Below, piece by piece: positions 8,805-14,659 of a DNA stretch of 22,360 nt. The position numbers and the translations under genes were made by a program. Origin of the DNA: Catenibacterium mitsuoka_A (GTDB lineage: Bacteria; Bacillota_I; Bacilli_A; Erysipelotrichales; Coprobacillaceae); the NCBI RefSeq assembly GCF_964259225.1, contig NZ_CAXVKN010000037.1, one strand, 5' to 3'. The notes under the pieces are model-generated. The model made no database searches and had not been told where the DNA came from. It saw only the letters and a program-made list of their open reading frames with translations. Every line of letters begins with the position of its first letter. Position 1 is the first letter of the stretch.

Positions 8805-8825
8805 CCCTTCTGACGAAGGGTTTTT
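8805..8825 (+). terminator. Intrinsic terminator of the amidohydrolase gene
   Basis: CCCTTC (8805-8810), loop TGAC, GAAGGG (8815-8820), then five T. It starts 2 nt after the stop codon. Confidence 0.85.
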
Positions 8826-8928
8826 GTGTATTTACACACAATATATATGAGTTCACTATTATTTATATCTATAACAAAAAAATTATTAACTAATAATATA
8901 CATGTAGTAGAAGAGAGATTTACCTTCT

Positions 8929-8937
8929 TGATATAAT
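8929..8937 (+). promoter_or_regulatory. Possible extended -10 promoter
   Basis: TGATATAAT fits an extended -10 box, but no -35 is evident. The predicted start of transcription would fall inside the AGGAGG ribosome site of the next gene. That is unusual, so another promoter may be used. Confidence 0.3.
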
Positions 8938-8956
8938 ATAAGAGGAGGAAAACAAA

Positions 8957-9391
8957 ATGAATTCTAAGAAAAAGATAATTGCAGGTATTATTGTATGTTT
9001 GTTTATTGGTGTAATGGCTGTATTTGTATTCCCTAGTCCTAATGCATATTTACTAAAAGTTGATGTAAGTGGTGAAAAGAAGACAGGTTATTCTTTATAT
9101 AAGTCTACTTCTATTTCATCTAAGATGAAGAGACTTGAGTTTAGTACTCAATTACCAGAAGGTGTGACAAAGTATGATGAAAGTAAAGCACGTTATGGAT
9201 CACCTAGTTATAATCTAGTATTAAAAGGAACGACATATCGCTTCTATAGACTTGCGAGAGATACAGATGTTCTTGTGACTAAGACAGAGAATAAAACAAG
9301 TAAATATGCTGTTATGGATAGAGATACATATCAGAAATTTGCATCTATTAGTAGTTATATTGAATATGATTACTTAGATTATTGGAATTAA
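8957..9391 (+). CDS. Small membrane-anchored hypothetical protein
   Basis: 144-aa protein that I do not recognise. It starts with a short Lys-rich segment (MNSKKK) followed by one hydrophobic helix at about residues 6-26, so it is probably tethered to the membrane with about 118 residues outside. The outer part is rich in Tyr, Lys, Ser and Thr and contains no cysteine. A strong AGGAGG site precedes the ATG and a long terminator follows 3 nt after the stop, so it is a genuine stand-alone gene. A cleaved signal peptide rather than an anchor is possible. Confidence 0.8.
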   Translation: MNSKKKIIAGIIVCLFIGVMAVFVFPSPNAYLLKVDVSGEKKTGYSLYKSTSISSKMKRLEFSTQLPEGVTKYDESKARYGSPSYNLVLKGTTYRFYRLARDTDVLVTKTENKTSKYAVMDRDTYQKFASISSYIEYDYLDYWN

Positions 9392-9394
9392 AAG

Positions 9395-9436
9395 AAAGAG
9401 GATTGACTCTGTAAGTACAGATTCAATCCTCTTTTT
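9395..9436 (+). terminator. Long intrinsic terminator, copy 1 of a repeated hairpin
   Basis: A 12-bp outer stem (AAAGAGGATTGA at 9395-9406 with TCAATCCTCTTT at 9423-9434) is combined with an inner TCTGT/ACAGA stem and followed by T-rich sequence. A related hairpin occurs at 9879-9912. Confidence 0.85.
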
Positions 9437-9473
9437 GTGCACTGTCTCATTTTCATAGAGTTAAGATAATATT

Positions 9474-9635
9474 TTATAAGTCAAATCCATACTTTTTACT
9501 AAACATTCTCCATATTTCTTCTTCAGTATGAGTTCTTCCTTCTTCGTAATCTTTTTCTGCTTTATTTAACTTATCTTCGATTGTTTCAGGAAGACTAACA
9601 TTATTATCTGAATCAATATCTTTAATTGGTTTCAT
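9474..9635 (-). CDS. Small antitoxin-like protein without a partner
   Basis: A 53-aa ORF read from ATG 9635 to TAA 9474. It is preceded by AAGGAGA (9652-9646) and a promoter, so it looks functional. The protein is charged. It has a Pro-rich start (MKPIKDI) and a helical C-terminal half, EKDYEEGRTHTEEEIWRMF followed by KKYGFDL. That style resembles the toxin-binding tail of RelB/Phd-type antitoxins; this is a resemblance by eye, not a family assignment. No RelE/ParE-like toxin follows: only 37 nt and the opposite-strand terminator lie downstream. It may be an orphan left from a lost module in this decayed region. Confidence 0.55.
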   Translation of the reverse strand: MKPIKDIDSDNNVSLPETIEDKLNKAEKDYEEGRTHTEEEIWRMFSKKYGFDL

Positions 9636-9658
9636 AACAATCAATTCTCCTTGCTCAT

Positions 9659-9686
9659 AGTATAGTATTTATTCAAACGAATACAA
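9659..9686 (-). promoter_or_regulatory. Promoter of the small antitoxin-like gene
   Basis: On the minus strand, TTGTAT (9686-9681) and TATACT (9664-9659) are separated by 16 bp, about 24 nt upstream of the start codon. It overlaps the start of the plus-strand pseudogene. Confidence 0.5.
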
Positions 9687-9871
9687 ACAACGATAAGAAT
9701 CAAGGAGAGTGGAAAGATAGAAAAGCAGGTGATCTTATCTTTTTTGACTAGGAAATTGATAATGATCCAGATTATATGCGTTTTTTTGGAAGTTGAAATT
9801 TAAACTCAAATGAAAGCTTTAATGAAAGACCTAAGATAAAGAAAGTCAGTGTCATTGATTATGAAATCTAA
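9665..9871 (+). pseudogene. Remnant of a CHAP/NlpC-P60-like cell-wall peptidase
   Basis: One reading frame from 9665 to TAA 9869-9871 reads as a protein fragment but is broken by TAG at 9749 and TGA at 9794. No start codon with a ribosome site is present. The stretch GEWKDRKAGDLIFFD before the first stop resembles the 'GD(L/I)IFFDW' strand of CHAP and NlpC/P60 domains, and the TAG sits where Trp is common. The catalytic Cys is absent, and the His-containing strand (DHVGIV in relatives) is replaced by DYMRFF. It is followed by a terminator-like hairpin, as a once-functional gene would be. The family call rests on one motif. Confidence 0.45.
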
Positions 9872-9878
9872 AGAAATC

Positions 9879-9912
9879 GGATTGACTCTGTAATAGAATC
9901 AATCCTCTTTTT
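9879..9912 (+). terminator. Intrinsic terminator, copy 2 of the repeated hairpin
   Basis: GGATTGA (9879-9885) pairs with TCAATCC (9899-9905), with an inner TCT/AGA stem and a T-rich tail. It shares GGATTGACTCTGTAA and TCAATCCTCTTTTTGT with the terminator at 9395-9436, so the two are copies of one element. It follows the CHAP-like remnant. Confidence 0.7.
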
Positions 9913-10155
9913 GTCTGTTGAAAAAAGCACCTGTATTAAATCCATCAGGATATCGTTTGTGTAGTGTATTAAGATTACCCTCAAGAATAATATCTAATGC
10001 AGTAGCAGCTTTGGCAAGATATTAGGCTATATCACCTGATTCTTTAATAAGTTGATCTTTGTTCCTGCATCAATATCCCATAACACTATTCATAAGTATA
10101 TCTTTCTTATTCAGTTCCAGGATTCAGCGTTCTTATTGCTTCTTTTTGTATTCAT
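9899..10155 (-). pseudogene. Remnant of a MazG-like nucleotide pyrophosphohydrolase
   Basis: Read on the minus strand in one frame (10153 to TGA 9901-9899), the pieces match the MazG/NTP-pyrophosphohydrolase pattern. LNKKDILMNSVMG fits the first helix and SGDIA-stop-YLAKAATAL fits the 'ELGD..WYLA..AT' helix. NLNTLHKRYPDGF and a final NR fit the C-terminal 'kL..RYP.GF...R' signature. Four in-frame stops break the frame, and about 15-20 residues around the expected metal-binding EAGE motif are missing. The gene is therefore dead. Its stop codon overlaps the opposite-strand terminator. Confidence 0.6.
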
Positions 10156-10162
10156 TGTAGTA

Positions 10163-10190
10163 AAGAAAAAGCCCTGAATAAATCAGGACT
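10163..10190 (-). terminator. Terminator of the NifU-like/GGGtGRT operon
   Basis: On the minus strand AGTCCTGA (10190-10183) pairs with TCAGGGCT (10177-10170), 8 bp with one G-U pair. It is followed by a T-rich tract, 16 nt after the stop of the GGGtGRT gene. Confidence 0.8.
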
Positions 10191-10206
10191 TTAAGTGTTG
10201 AATTAA

Positions 10207-11208
10207 TTATTTGCTAGCTTCTTCAATAGCAACTGCAACTGCAACAGTAGCACCTACCATTGGGTTGTTACCCATACCGATTAAGCCCATCATTTCAACG
10301 TGAGCTGGTACTGATGAAGAACCTGCGAACTGAGCATCACTATGCATACGACCCATAGTATCAGTCATACCATATGAAGCTGGTCCTGCAGCCATGTTAT
10401 CTGGATGTAATGTACGACCAGTTCCTCCTCCTGAAGCAACTGAGAAGTATTTCTTACCCTGTTCGATACATTCTTTCTTATATGTACCTGCAACTGGATG
10501 CTGGAAACGAGTTGGGTTAGTAGAGTTACCAGTGATTGATACATCTACACCTTCTTTATGCATGATAGCTACGCCTTCACGTACGTCATCTGCACCATAG
10601 CAGTTAACCTTAGCTCTGTCACCATCTGAATAAGCAGTTCTAGATAATTCTTTAACCTCACCTGTGAAATAATCGAACTGAGTTTCAACATATGTGAAAC
10701 CATTGATTCTTGAGATGATCTTAGCAGCATCTTTACCTAAACCATTTAAGATAACTCTTAAAGGATGCTTACGAACTTTGTTAGCGTTTAATGCGATCTT
10801 GATTGCACCTTCAGCAGCTGCGAATGATTCATGACCAGCTAAGAAAGCGAAACACTGAGTTTCTTCATCAAGAAGTCTTGAACCTAAGTTACCATGACCT
10901 AAACCTACTTTACGATCATCAGCAACTGATCCAGGAATACAGAATGACTGTAAACCAATACCGATTGTCTTAGCAGCATCAGCAGCCTTAACGTCACCTT
11001 TCTTGATTGCGATTGCAGCACCTACAGTGTAAGCCCAGCAAGCATTTTCGAAGCAGATAGGCTGAGTAGATTTAACGATGTTATAAACATCAATACCTTT
11101 ATCATCACAGATCTTCTTAGCTTCTTCGATATCTTTGATACCATATTCGTTTAAAGTTTTATTGATCTGGTTGATTCTTCTTTCATAACCTTCAAATGTA
11201 ATAGCCAT
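10207..11208 (-). CDS. GGGtGRT family protein, function unknown
   Basis: A 333-aa soluble protein with the family hallmark GGGTGRT at residues 260-266, in SVASGGGTGRTLHPDNMAAG. Length is typical, to my knowledge, for this conserved but uncharacterised family (Pfam GGGtGRT protein). Seven cysteines are present (C34, C52, C57, C90, C119, C203, C247), along with other Gly-rich segments such as VGLGHGNLGSR and GMGNNPMVG. No signal peptide or membrane helix is seen. It is preceded by a near-perfect AGGAGGT site and starts 15 nt after the stop of the NifU-like gene, so the two are one operon. The pairing suggests a role connected with an Fe-S cluster or another metal or sulfur cofactor, but no reaction can be named. 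Confidence 0.9.
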   Translation of the reverse strand: MAITFEGYERRINQINKTLNEYGIKDIEEAKKICDDKGIDVYNIVKSTQPICFENACWAYTVGAAIAIKKGDVKAADAAKTIGIGLQSFCIPGSVADDRKVGLGHGNLGSRLLDEETQCFAFLAGHESFAAAEGAIKIALNANKVRKHPLRVILNGLGKDAAKIISRINGFTYVETQFDYFTGEVKELSRTAYSDGDRAKVNCYGADDVREGVAIMHKEGVDVSITGNSTNPTRFQHPVAGTYKKECIEQGKKYFSVASGGGTGRTLHPDNMAAGPASYGMTDTMGRMHSDAQFAGSSSVPAHVEMMGLIGMGNNPMVGATVAVAVAIEEASK

Positions 11209-11223
11209 TGTTCTACCTCCTAA

Positions 11224-11916
11224 TTATTCCTTTCTTGGATCGATGTACTTAGCAGCATCAGCAAAACGTCCATAAGAACCTGTTGCCTTCTTAACAGCTT
11301 CATTAGCATCTTCTCCAGCTTTGATCATGTCCATCATTCTTCCAAGATTTACGAATTCGTAACCGATGATCTGGTCATCATTATCTAAAGCAACTCTAGT
11401 AATGTAACCTTCAGTTAATTCGAGGTAACGAGGACCTTTCTTCTTAGTAGCATAAGATGTACCTACCATTGATCTTAAACCTTTACCTAAGTCTTCAAGA
11501 CCAGCACCAACTACTAAACCACCTTCTGAGAAAGCAGACTGAGAACGTCCATAAACGATCTGTAAGAATAATTCTCTCATTGCAGTATTGATAGCATCAC
11601 AAACTAAGTCAGTGTTTAATGCTTCAAGTAAAGTTCTACCAACTAAAGCTTCAGCTGCCATAGCTGCAGAATGAGTCATACCTGAACATCCGATAGTTTC
11701 GATAAGTGCTTCTTCAATGATACCTTCCTTAACATTTAAAGAAAGTTTACAAGCACCCTGCTGTGGAGCACACCATCCGATACCATGAGTGTAAGCAGAA
11801 ATATCCTTGATTTCTTTAGAATAAACCCATTTGCCTTCTTCAGGAATTGGGGCACAACCATGATTGCCGCCCTGTTTAACGCAATACATTTCTTCAACTT
11901 CTTTTGAATAAATCAT
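11224..11916 (-). CDS. NifU/IscU-like iron-sulfur cluster scaffold protein
   Basis: A 230-aa protein whose central part resembles the NifU N-terminal/IscU fold. ETIGCSGMTHSAAMAAEAL followed by GRTLLEAL (residues 73-100) matches the 'GC...A.S......GktleEa' segment that carries one cluster-ligand cysteine. Other candidate ligands are C12, C21, C49, C56 and C106; CAPQQGAC (49-56) is distinctive. The third canonical IscU cysteine is not obvious, so the mode of cluster binding may differ. The ATG at 11916 is chosen because AAAGGAG lies 7 nt upstream; a longer reading to 11970 has no ribosome site. It is first in an operon with the GGGtGRT gene. The main SUF/ISC machinery is not nearby, so this looks like a dedicated scaffold rather than the general one. 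Confidence 0.85.
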   Translation of the reverse strand: MIYSKEVEEMYCVKQGGNHGCAPIPEEGKWVYSKEIKDISAYTHGIGWCAPQQGACKLSLNVKEGIIEEALIETIGCSGMTHSAAMAAEALVGRTLLEALNTDLVCDAINTAMRELFLQIVYGRSQSAFSEGGLVVGAGLEDLGKGLRSMVGTSYATKKKGPRYLELTEGYITRVALDNDDQIIGYEFVNLGRMMDMIKAGEDANEAVKKATGSYGRFADAAKYIDPRKE

Positions 11917-11954
11917 TTTTTTACTCCTTTCATTACTAAATGACTGTTGATTCA

Positions 11955-11972
11955 AGGTGAGGGTTATCACCT
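11955..11972 (-). other. 5'-terminal mRNA hairpin of the NifU-like operon
   Basis: On the minus strand AGGTGA (11972-11967), loop of 6, TCACCT (11960-11955). The predicted transcription start is about 11972, so the transcript would begin with this stem-loop. 5'-terminal hairpins are known to protect mRNAs from decay in Firmicutes; that role here is inferred. Confidence 0.5.
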
Positions 11973-11978
11973 GTCAAA

Positions 11979-12007
11979 ATTATATGACACCATGCTTTTA
12001 AAGTCAA
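11979..12007 (-). promoter_or_regulatory. Promoter of the NifU-like/GGGtGRT operon, with palindrome over the -10
   Basis: TTGACT (12007-12002) and TATAAT (11984-11979) are separated by 17 bp, an almost ideal sigma-A promoter. The inverted repeat TGTCA-N8-TGACA (11972-11989) covers the -10 box and start point, where a repressor would act. I cannot assign it to a known regulator. Confidence 0.75.
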
Positions 12008-12183
12008 TGAAACTCAAGAAAACAGCATGTAAAAAATAGTATAAAAAGGGCTTAAAATAGCGTTTTTTAGGCTTATAAAGGTCTTGTGAAAAAATAAGCG
12101 TTTTCATTTTTGCATCAATGAAAATTACAGTATGTTAATGGGTTGGTGAAGTTAAAAAATTATTCATAATCTTGTAATAGTAT

Positions 12184-12189
12184 TATAAT
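12184..12189 (+). promoter_or_regulatory. -10 box of the amidase gene
   Basis: TATAAT at 12184-12189 places the start of transcription near 12196, upstream of the ribosome site AAGGA (12206-12210). The -35 (TATTCA, 12161-12166, 17-bp spacer) is weak. This promoter rules out the in-frame ATGs at 12188 and 12194 as starts for this transcript. Upstream, the 12008-12183 gap has no gene; it holds an 8-bp inverted repeat (12101-12124) and a cre-like sequence (12093-12106). Confidence 0.55.
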
Positions 12190-12217
12190 GACAATGCAAT
12201 GGAAGAAGGAATTAACT

Positions 12218-13174
12218 ATGAAACATCAAAAACTGACAATAAAACAGAAGAGAATACTGAAGAATATATTGGTTGTTGTATTACTTATTATTAGTTTTCC
12301 TAGCTATACACCAACACAAGTCATTATTAAAAGTGATTATATATTAATAAGTAACCATCTCTTATCTAGACCAATAGAATGTAGTAGTTTTGATGGACTG
12401 ACTTATACAGGGCTAGATGGTAAGAAATATAGTCATAAAAGTTATGTAGGTGTACAGCCTCTTACAATCTCTAATACAATTACATTTAGTACTTCTAAGA
12501 CGCTGTATAGTGCACCATTCTCTTACTATGCCACTTCTAATACTGTTCCTGCAGGAAGTTATCATGTTACAAAAGAAGCAGGACGCTATATGTATATAGA
12601 AGGGAAGGGGTGGGTTTCTTCTCAATATGTGAGTATAGATGTCAATAATTCTATAGAGAACACAACAGGGATACCACTCTACAAAGATTATATGATTCCT
12701 GACTCGAGTAGTCATCGTACGCATTATGCAATGAGACCACTGTATATTACGATTCATACAACAGATAATACAAGTAAAGGAGCCGATGCTTTGAGTCATG
12801 CTAAACTTCAATATACAGGTAATGTACGTTCTGCTTCCTGGCATTATACAGTGGATAATCATTGTATCTACCAATCATTACCACTTAACCAGCAGGCAGG
12901 ACATGCAGGAGATGGTGTCATGCCAGGCAATAGTGCATCTATTGCGATTGAAATATGTGTCAATTCAGATGGCCATTTATATATGGCAGAAAAAAATGCA
13001 GCCAAACTTGCTGCTGCATTATTAAAACAATATAACCTCAGTGTAGACCAACTCCGTATGCATCATGACTGGTCAGGAAAAGAGTGTCCTAGACCAATGA
13101 TAGAAGGGCAGTCTGAATCAATGAGCTGGGAGTCTTTTAAAAGACAAGTCTCTAACTACATGCGTACAGTATGA
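12218..13174 (+). CDS. Membrane-anchored N-acetylmuramoyl-L-alanine amidase (Amidase_2 type)
   Basis: A peptidoglycan hydrolase that cleaves the bond between MurNAc and L-Ala; it should act outside the membrane. The start at 12218 follows AAGGA by 7 nt. A Lys/Arg-rich start and a hydrophobic helix (about residues 16-33) give an anchor or signal. The middle (about 60-145) contains an SH3-like segment ending WVSSQYVSID. The C-terminal half is an Amidase_2 domain: YITIHTTDN with the first zinc His, SWHYTVD, then MHHDWSGKECPRP with the remaining His and Cys ligands and the catalytic Lys. It is convergent with the hsp20 cluster and shares a bidirectional terminator with it. An autolysin or a sporulation/recycling amidase are both possible. 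Confidence 0.88.
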   Translation: MKHQKLTIKQKRILKNILVVVLLIISFPSYTPTQVIIKSDYILISNHLLSRPIECSSFDGLTYTGLDGKKYSHKSYVGVQPLTISNTITFSTSKTLYSAPFSYYATSNTVPAGSYHVTKEAGRYMYIEGKGWVSSQYVSIDVNNSIENTTGIPLYKDYMIPDSSSHRTHYAMRPLYITIHTTDNTSKGADALSHAKLQYTGNVRSASWHYTVDNHCIYQSLPLNQQAGHAGDGVMPGNSASIAIEICVNSDGHLYMAEKNAAKLAAALLKQYNLSVDQLRMHHDWSGKECPRPMIEGQSESMSWESFKRQVSNYMRTV

Positions 13175-13201
13175 AAAAAGGAAGCTCACGCTTCCTTTTT
13201 A
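13174..13201. terminator. Bidirectional terminator between the amidase and hsp20 genes
   Basis: GGAAGC (13180-13185), loop TCAC, GCTTCC (13190-13195). It is flanked by a run of A on the left and of T on the right, so it can end transcription from both convergent units. Confidence 0.85.
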
Positions 13202-13206
13202 AATGC

Positions 13207-13614
13207 CTATTCAATCATAATAGGTTTCTTTTCTTCAATCTTTTCAGGTTCAGTCTTAGGGAAAGTGATCATTAATTCACCATTCTCAAACTTAGCAGTG
13301 AAGTCTTCTTCTTTATAACCCTCACCAACATAGAACTTTCTTGAACAGCTTCCTGTATAACGTTCACTTCTGATAACCTTACCGTTCTTATCTTTTTCTT
13401 CCTTATCCTGATTAGTATTAGCAGAAACTGTTAAATAACCATCAGTAAGATCAAGAGAAATATCTTCTTTCTTATATCCAGGAAGAGCAATGTTCATTTC
13501 ATAGTTATTGTCTACTTCCTTGATATCACACTGCATTGCATTAGTTGATGGACTCATCCATCCATCATCAAACATATCATCAAACACATCATAGAAACCA
13601 GGTAAAAATCTCAT
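13207..13614 (-). CDS. hsp20: Small heat-shock protein (Hsp20/alpha-crystallin), copy 1
   Basis: A 135-aa ATP-independent holdase chaperone that binds unfolding proteins in the cytoplasm. The alpha-crystallin domain covers about residues 28-125, with ALPGYKKEDISLDL as the early strand and GELMITFPK as the end. The ATG at 13614 is chosen because AAAGGAGA lies upstream; in-frame ATGs further out lie in or before that site. The protein differs from the neighbouring copy at one residue (Val for Ile in the TVSANTN strand). It is third in a CIRCE-controlled operon. Confidence 0.93.
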   Translation of the reverse strand: MRFLPGFYDVFDDMFDDGWMSPSTNAMQCDIKEVDNNYEMNIALPGYKKEDISLDLTDGYLTVSANTNQDKEEKDKNGKVIRSERYTGSCSRKFYVGEGYKEEDFTAKFENGELMITFPKTEPEKIEEKKPIMIE

Positions 13615-13670
13615 AAATAACATCTCCTTTATCAAATTTAAACATGGGATTCTTCGTCTCGTGTTATGAA

Positions 13671-14078
13671 CTATTCAATCATAATAGGTTTCTTTTCTTC
13701 AATCTTTTCAGGCTCAGTCTTAGGGAAAGTGATCATCAATTCACCATTCTCAAACTTAGCAGTGAAGTCTTCTTCCTTATAACCCTCACCAACATAGAAC
13801 TTTCTTGAACAGCTTCCTGTATAACGTTCACTTCTGATAACCTTACCGTTCTTATCTTTTTCTTCCTTATCCTGATTAGTATTAGCAGAAATTGTTAAAT
13901 AACCATCAGTCAAGTCTAGAGAAATATCTTCTTTCTTATATCCAGGAAGGGCAATATTCATTTCATAGTTGTTGTCTACTTCCTTGATATCACACTGCAT
14001 TGCATTAGTTGATGGACTCATCCAGCCATCATCAAACATATCATCAAACACATCATAGAAACCAGGTAAAAATCTCAT
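13671..14078 (-). CDS. hsp20: Small heat-shock protein (Hsp20/alpha-crystallin), copy 2
   Basis: A 135-aa holdase chaperone, one residue different from copy 1 and starting at the equivalent ATG after AAAGGAGA. The alpha-crystallin domain is complete. It lies 26 nt upstream of the start of the direct-repeat hairpin element and is second in the operon. The synonymous differences between copies show the duplication is not brand new and that both proteins are kept under selection. Confidence 0.93.
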   Translation of the reverse strand: MRFLPGFYDVFDDMFDDGWMSPSTNAMQCDIKEVDNNYEMNIALPGYKKEDISLDLTDGYLTISANTNQDKEEKDKNGKVIRSERYTGSCSRKFYVGEGYKEEDFTAKFENGELMITFPKTEPEKIEEKKPIMIE

Positions 14079-14130
14079 AAATAACATCTCCTTTATTAAA
14101 TTTTAACATGGGATTCTTCGTCTCGTGTTA

Positions 14131-14523
14131 TTAGTAGATTGTAATTGATTTCTTTTCTATTCTCTTTGGAGCTTCCTTAGGAACTGAAATCATTAATTCA
14201 CCATTATCAAACTTAGCCTTGATATCTTCTTCAGTAAATTCTTCACCTACATAGAAGCTTCTAGAACAGTTACCACTATATCTTTCACGTCTTACAATAC
14301 GTCCTGTAGTTTCTTCTTTCTTAGCAGATGCTGATACTTTTAAGTAGCCATTCTTAAGTTCCAAAGCAATATCTTCTTTCTTATATCCAGGAAGAGCAAT
14401 ATTCATTTCATAAGTATTTTCTGTTTCACGAATATCACATAACATTGTATTTGCTTTTGTAGTATTGACTCCTGAATCAAATAAATCATCAAATACATCA
14501 CTAAAATTTGGATAATATCTCAT
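14131..14523 (-). CDS. hsp20: Small heat-shock protein (Hsp20/alpha-crystallin), operon-first divergent copy
   Basis: A 130-aa Hsp20 paralogue, clearly diverged from the two downstream copies but with the same layout: MRYYPNFSDVFDDLF start, ALPGYKKEDIALEL strand, GELMISVPK end. It is first in the operon, downstream of a sigma-A promoter with two CIRCE-like operators. GAGAGG precedes the start by 9 to 10 nt. The different N-terminal arm could change oligomer size, or allow mixed oligomers with the other two copies; this is inference. Confidence 0.93.
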   Translation of the reverse strand: MRYYPNFSDVFDDLFDSGVNTTKANTMLCDIRETENTYEMNIALPGYKKEDIALELKNGYLKVSASAKKEETTGRIVRRERYSGNCSRSFYVGEEFTEEDIKAKFDNGELMISVPKEAPKRIEKKSITIY

Positions 14524-14587
14524 ATTTGTTCGCCTCTCTCAACGTTTTTCTTATTTCTTAGTAACCTCTCTATCGATTACAACTATT

Positions 14588-14615
14588 ATTATAGCCACTC
14601 ATTTAGCAAAGTCAA
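14588..14615 (-). promoter_or_regulatory. Promoter of the hsp20 operon
   Basis: On the minus strand TTGACT (14615-14610) and TATAAT (14593-14588) are separated by 16 bp. Transcription should start near 14581, leaving a leader of about 57 nt. The -35 box lies inside the first CIRCE-like repeat. Confidence 0.75.
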
Positions 14616-14629
14616 CACTTGAGTGCTAA
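14603..14629 (-). promoter_or_regulatory. CIRCE-like operator 1 (imperfect), over the -35 box
   Basis: TTAGCAAAG (14603-14611), nine bases, GAGTGCTAA (14621-14629). The right arm is a perfect CIRCE half-site (consensus TTAGCACTC-N9-GAGTGCTAA) and the left arm keeps only TTAGCA. HrcA binding here would directly block RNA polymerase. The hrcA gene is not in this window. Confidence 0.65.
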
Positions 14630-14632
14630 AAA

Positions 14633-14659
14633 TTAGCACTTTCTTTTATAAAGTGCTAA
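14633..14659 (-). promoter_or_regulatory. CIRCE operator 2 (near perfect)
   Basis: TTAGCACTT (14633-14641), nine bases, AAGTGCTAA (14651-14659). Both arms match the CIRCE consensus at 8 of 9 positions, and the change is compensated, so the palindrome is perfect. It lies just upstream of the promoter, with its centre exactly 30 bp from that of the first CIRCE-like site. Confidence 0.85.

Larger units (their letters stand above)
13207..14131 (-). repeat. 461-bp tandem duplication carrying hsp20 copies 1 and 2
   Basis: Units 13207-13667 and 13671-14131 are about 97% identical (about 14 differences by eye) and are separated by only 3 nt. Each unit holds a complete hsp20 gene, its ribosome site and a short hairpin-like element (AACATGGGA...TCTCGTGTT). 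All coding differences but one appear to be synonymous. Confidence 0.9.

Noticed and set aside
9794..9796. TGA in the CHAP-like remnant as a recoded codon (selenocysteine or Trp)
   Set aside because: A TAG also interrupts the frame, there is no start or catalytic Cys, and all other genes in the window read TGA as stop; decay is the simpler explanation.
12413..12874. 153-codon minus-strand ORF opposite the amidase gene
   Set aside because: It is antisense to a well-supported amidase domain, has no ribosome site and reads as Ile/Cys/His/Arg-rich low-sense sequence typical of a shadow frame.
14603..14659. CtsR operator in the hsp20 promoter
   Set aside because: CtsR sites are direct GGTCAAA-type heptad repeats. 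Here only one GTCAA is present, as part of the -35 box, while inverted CIRCE arms are clear.
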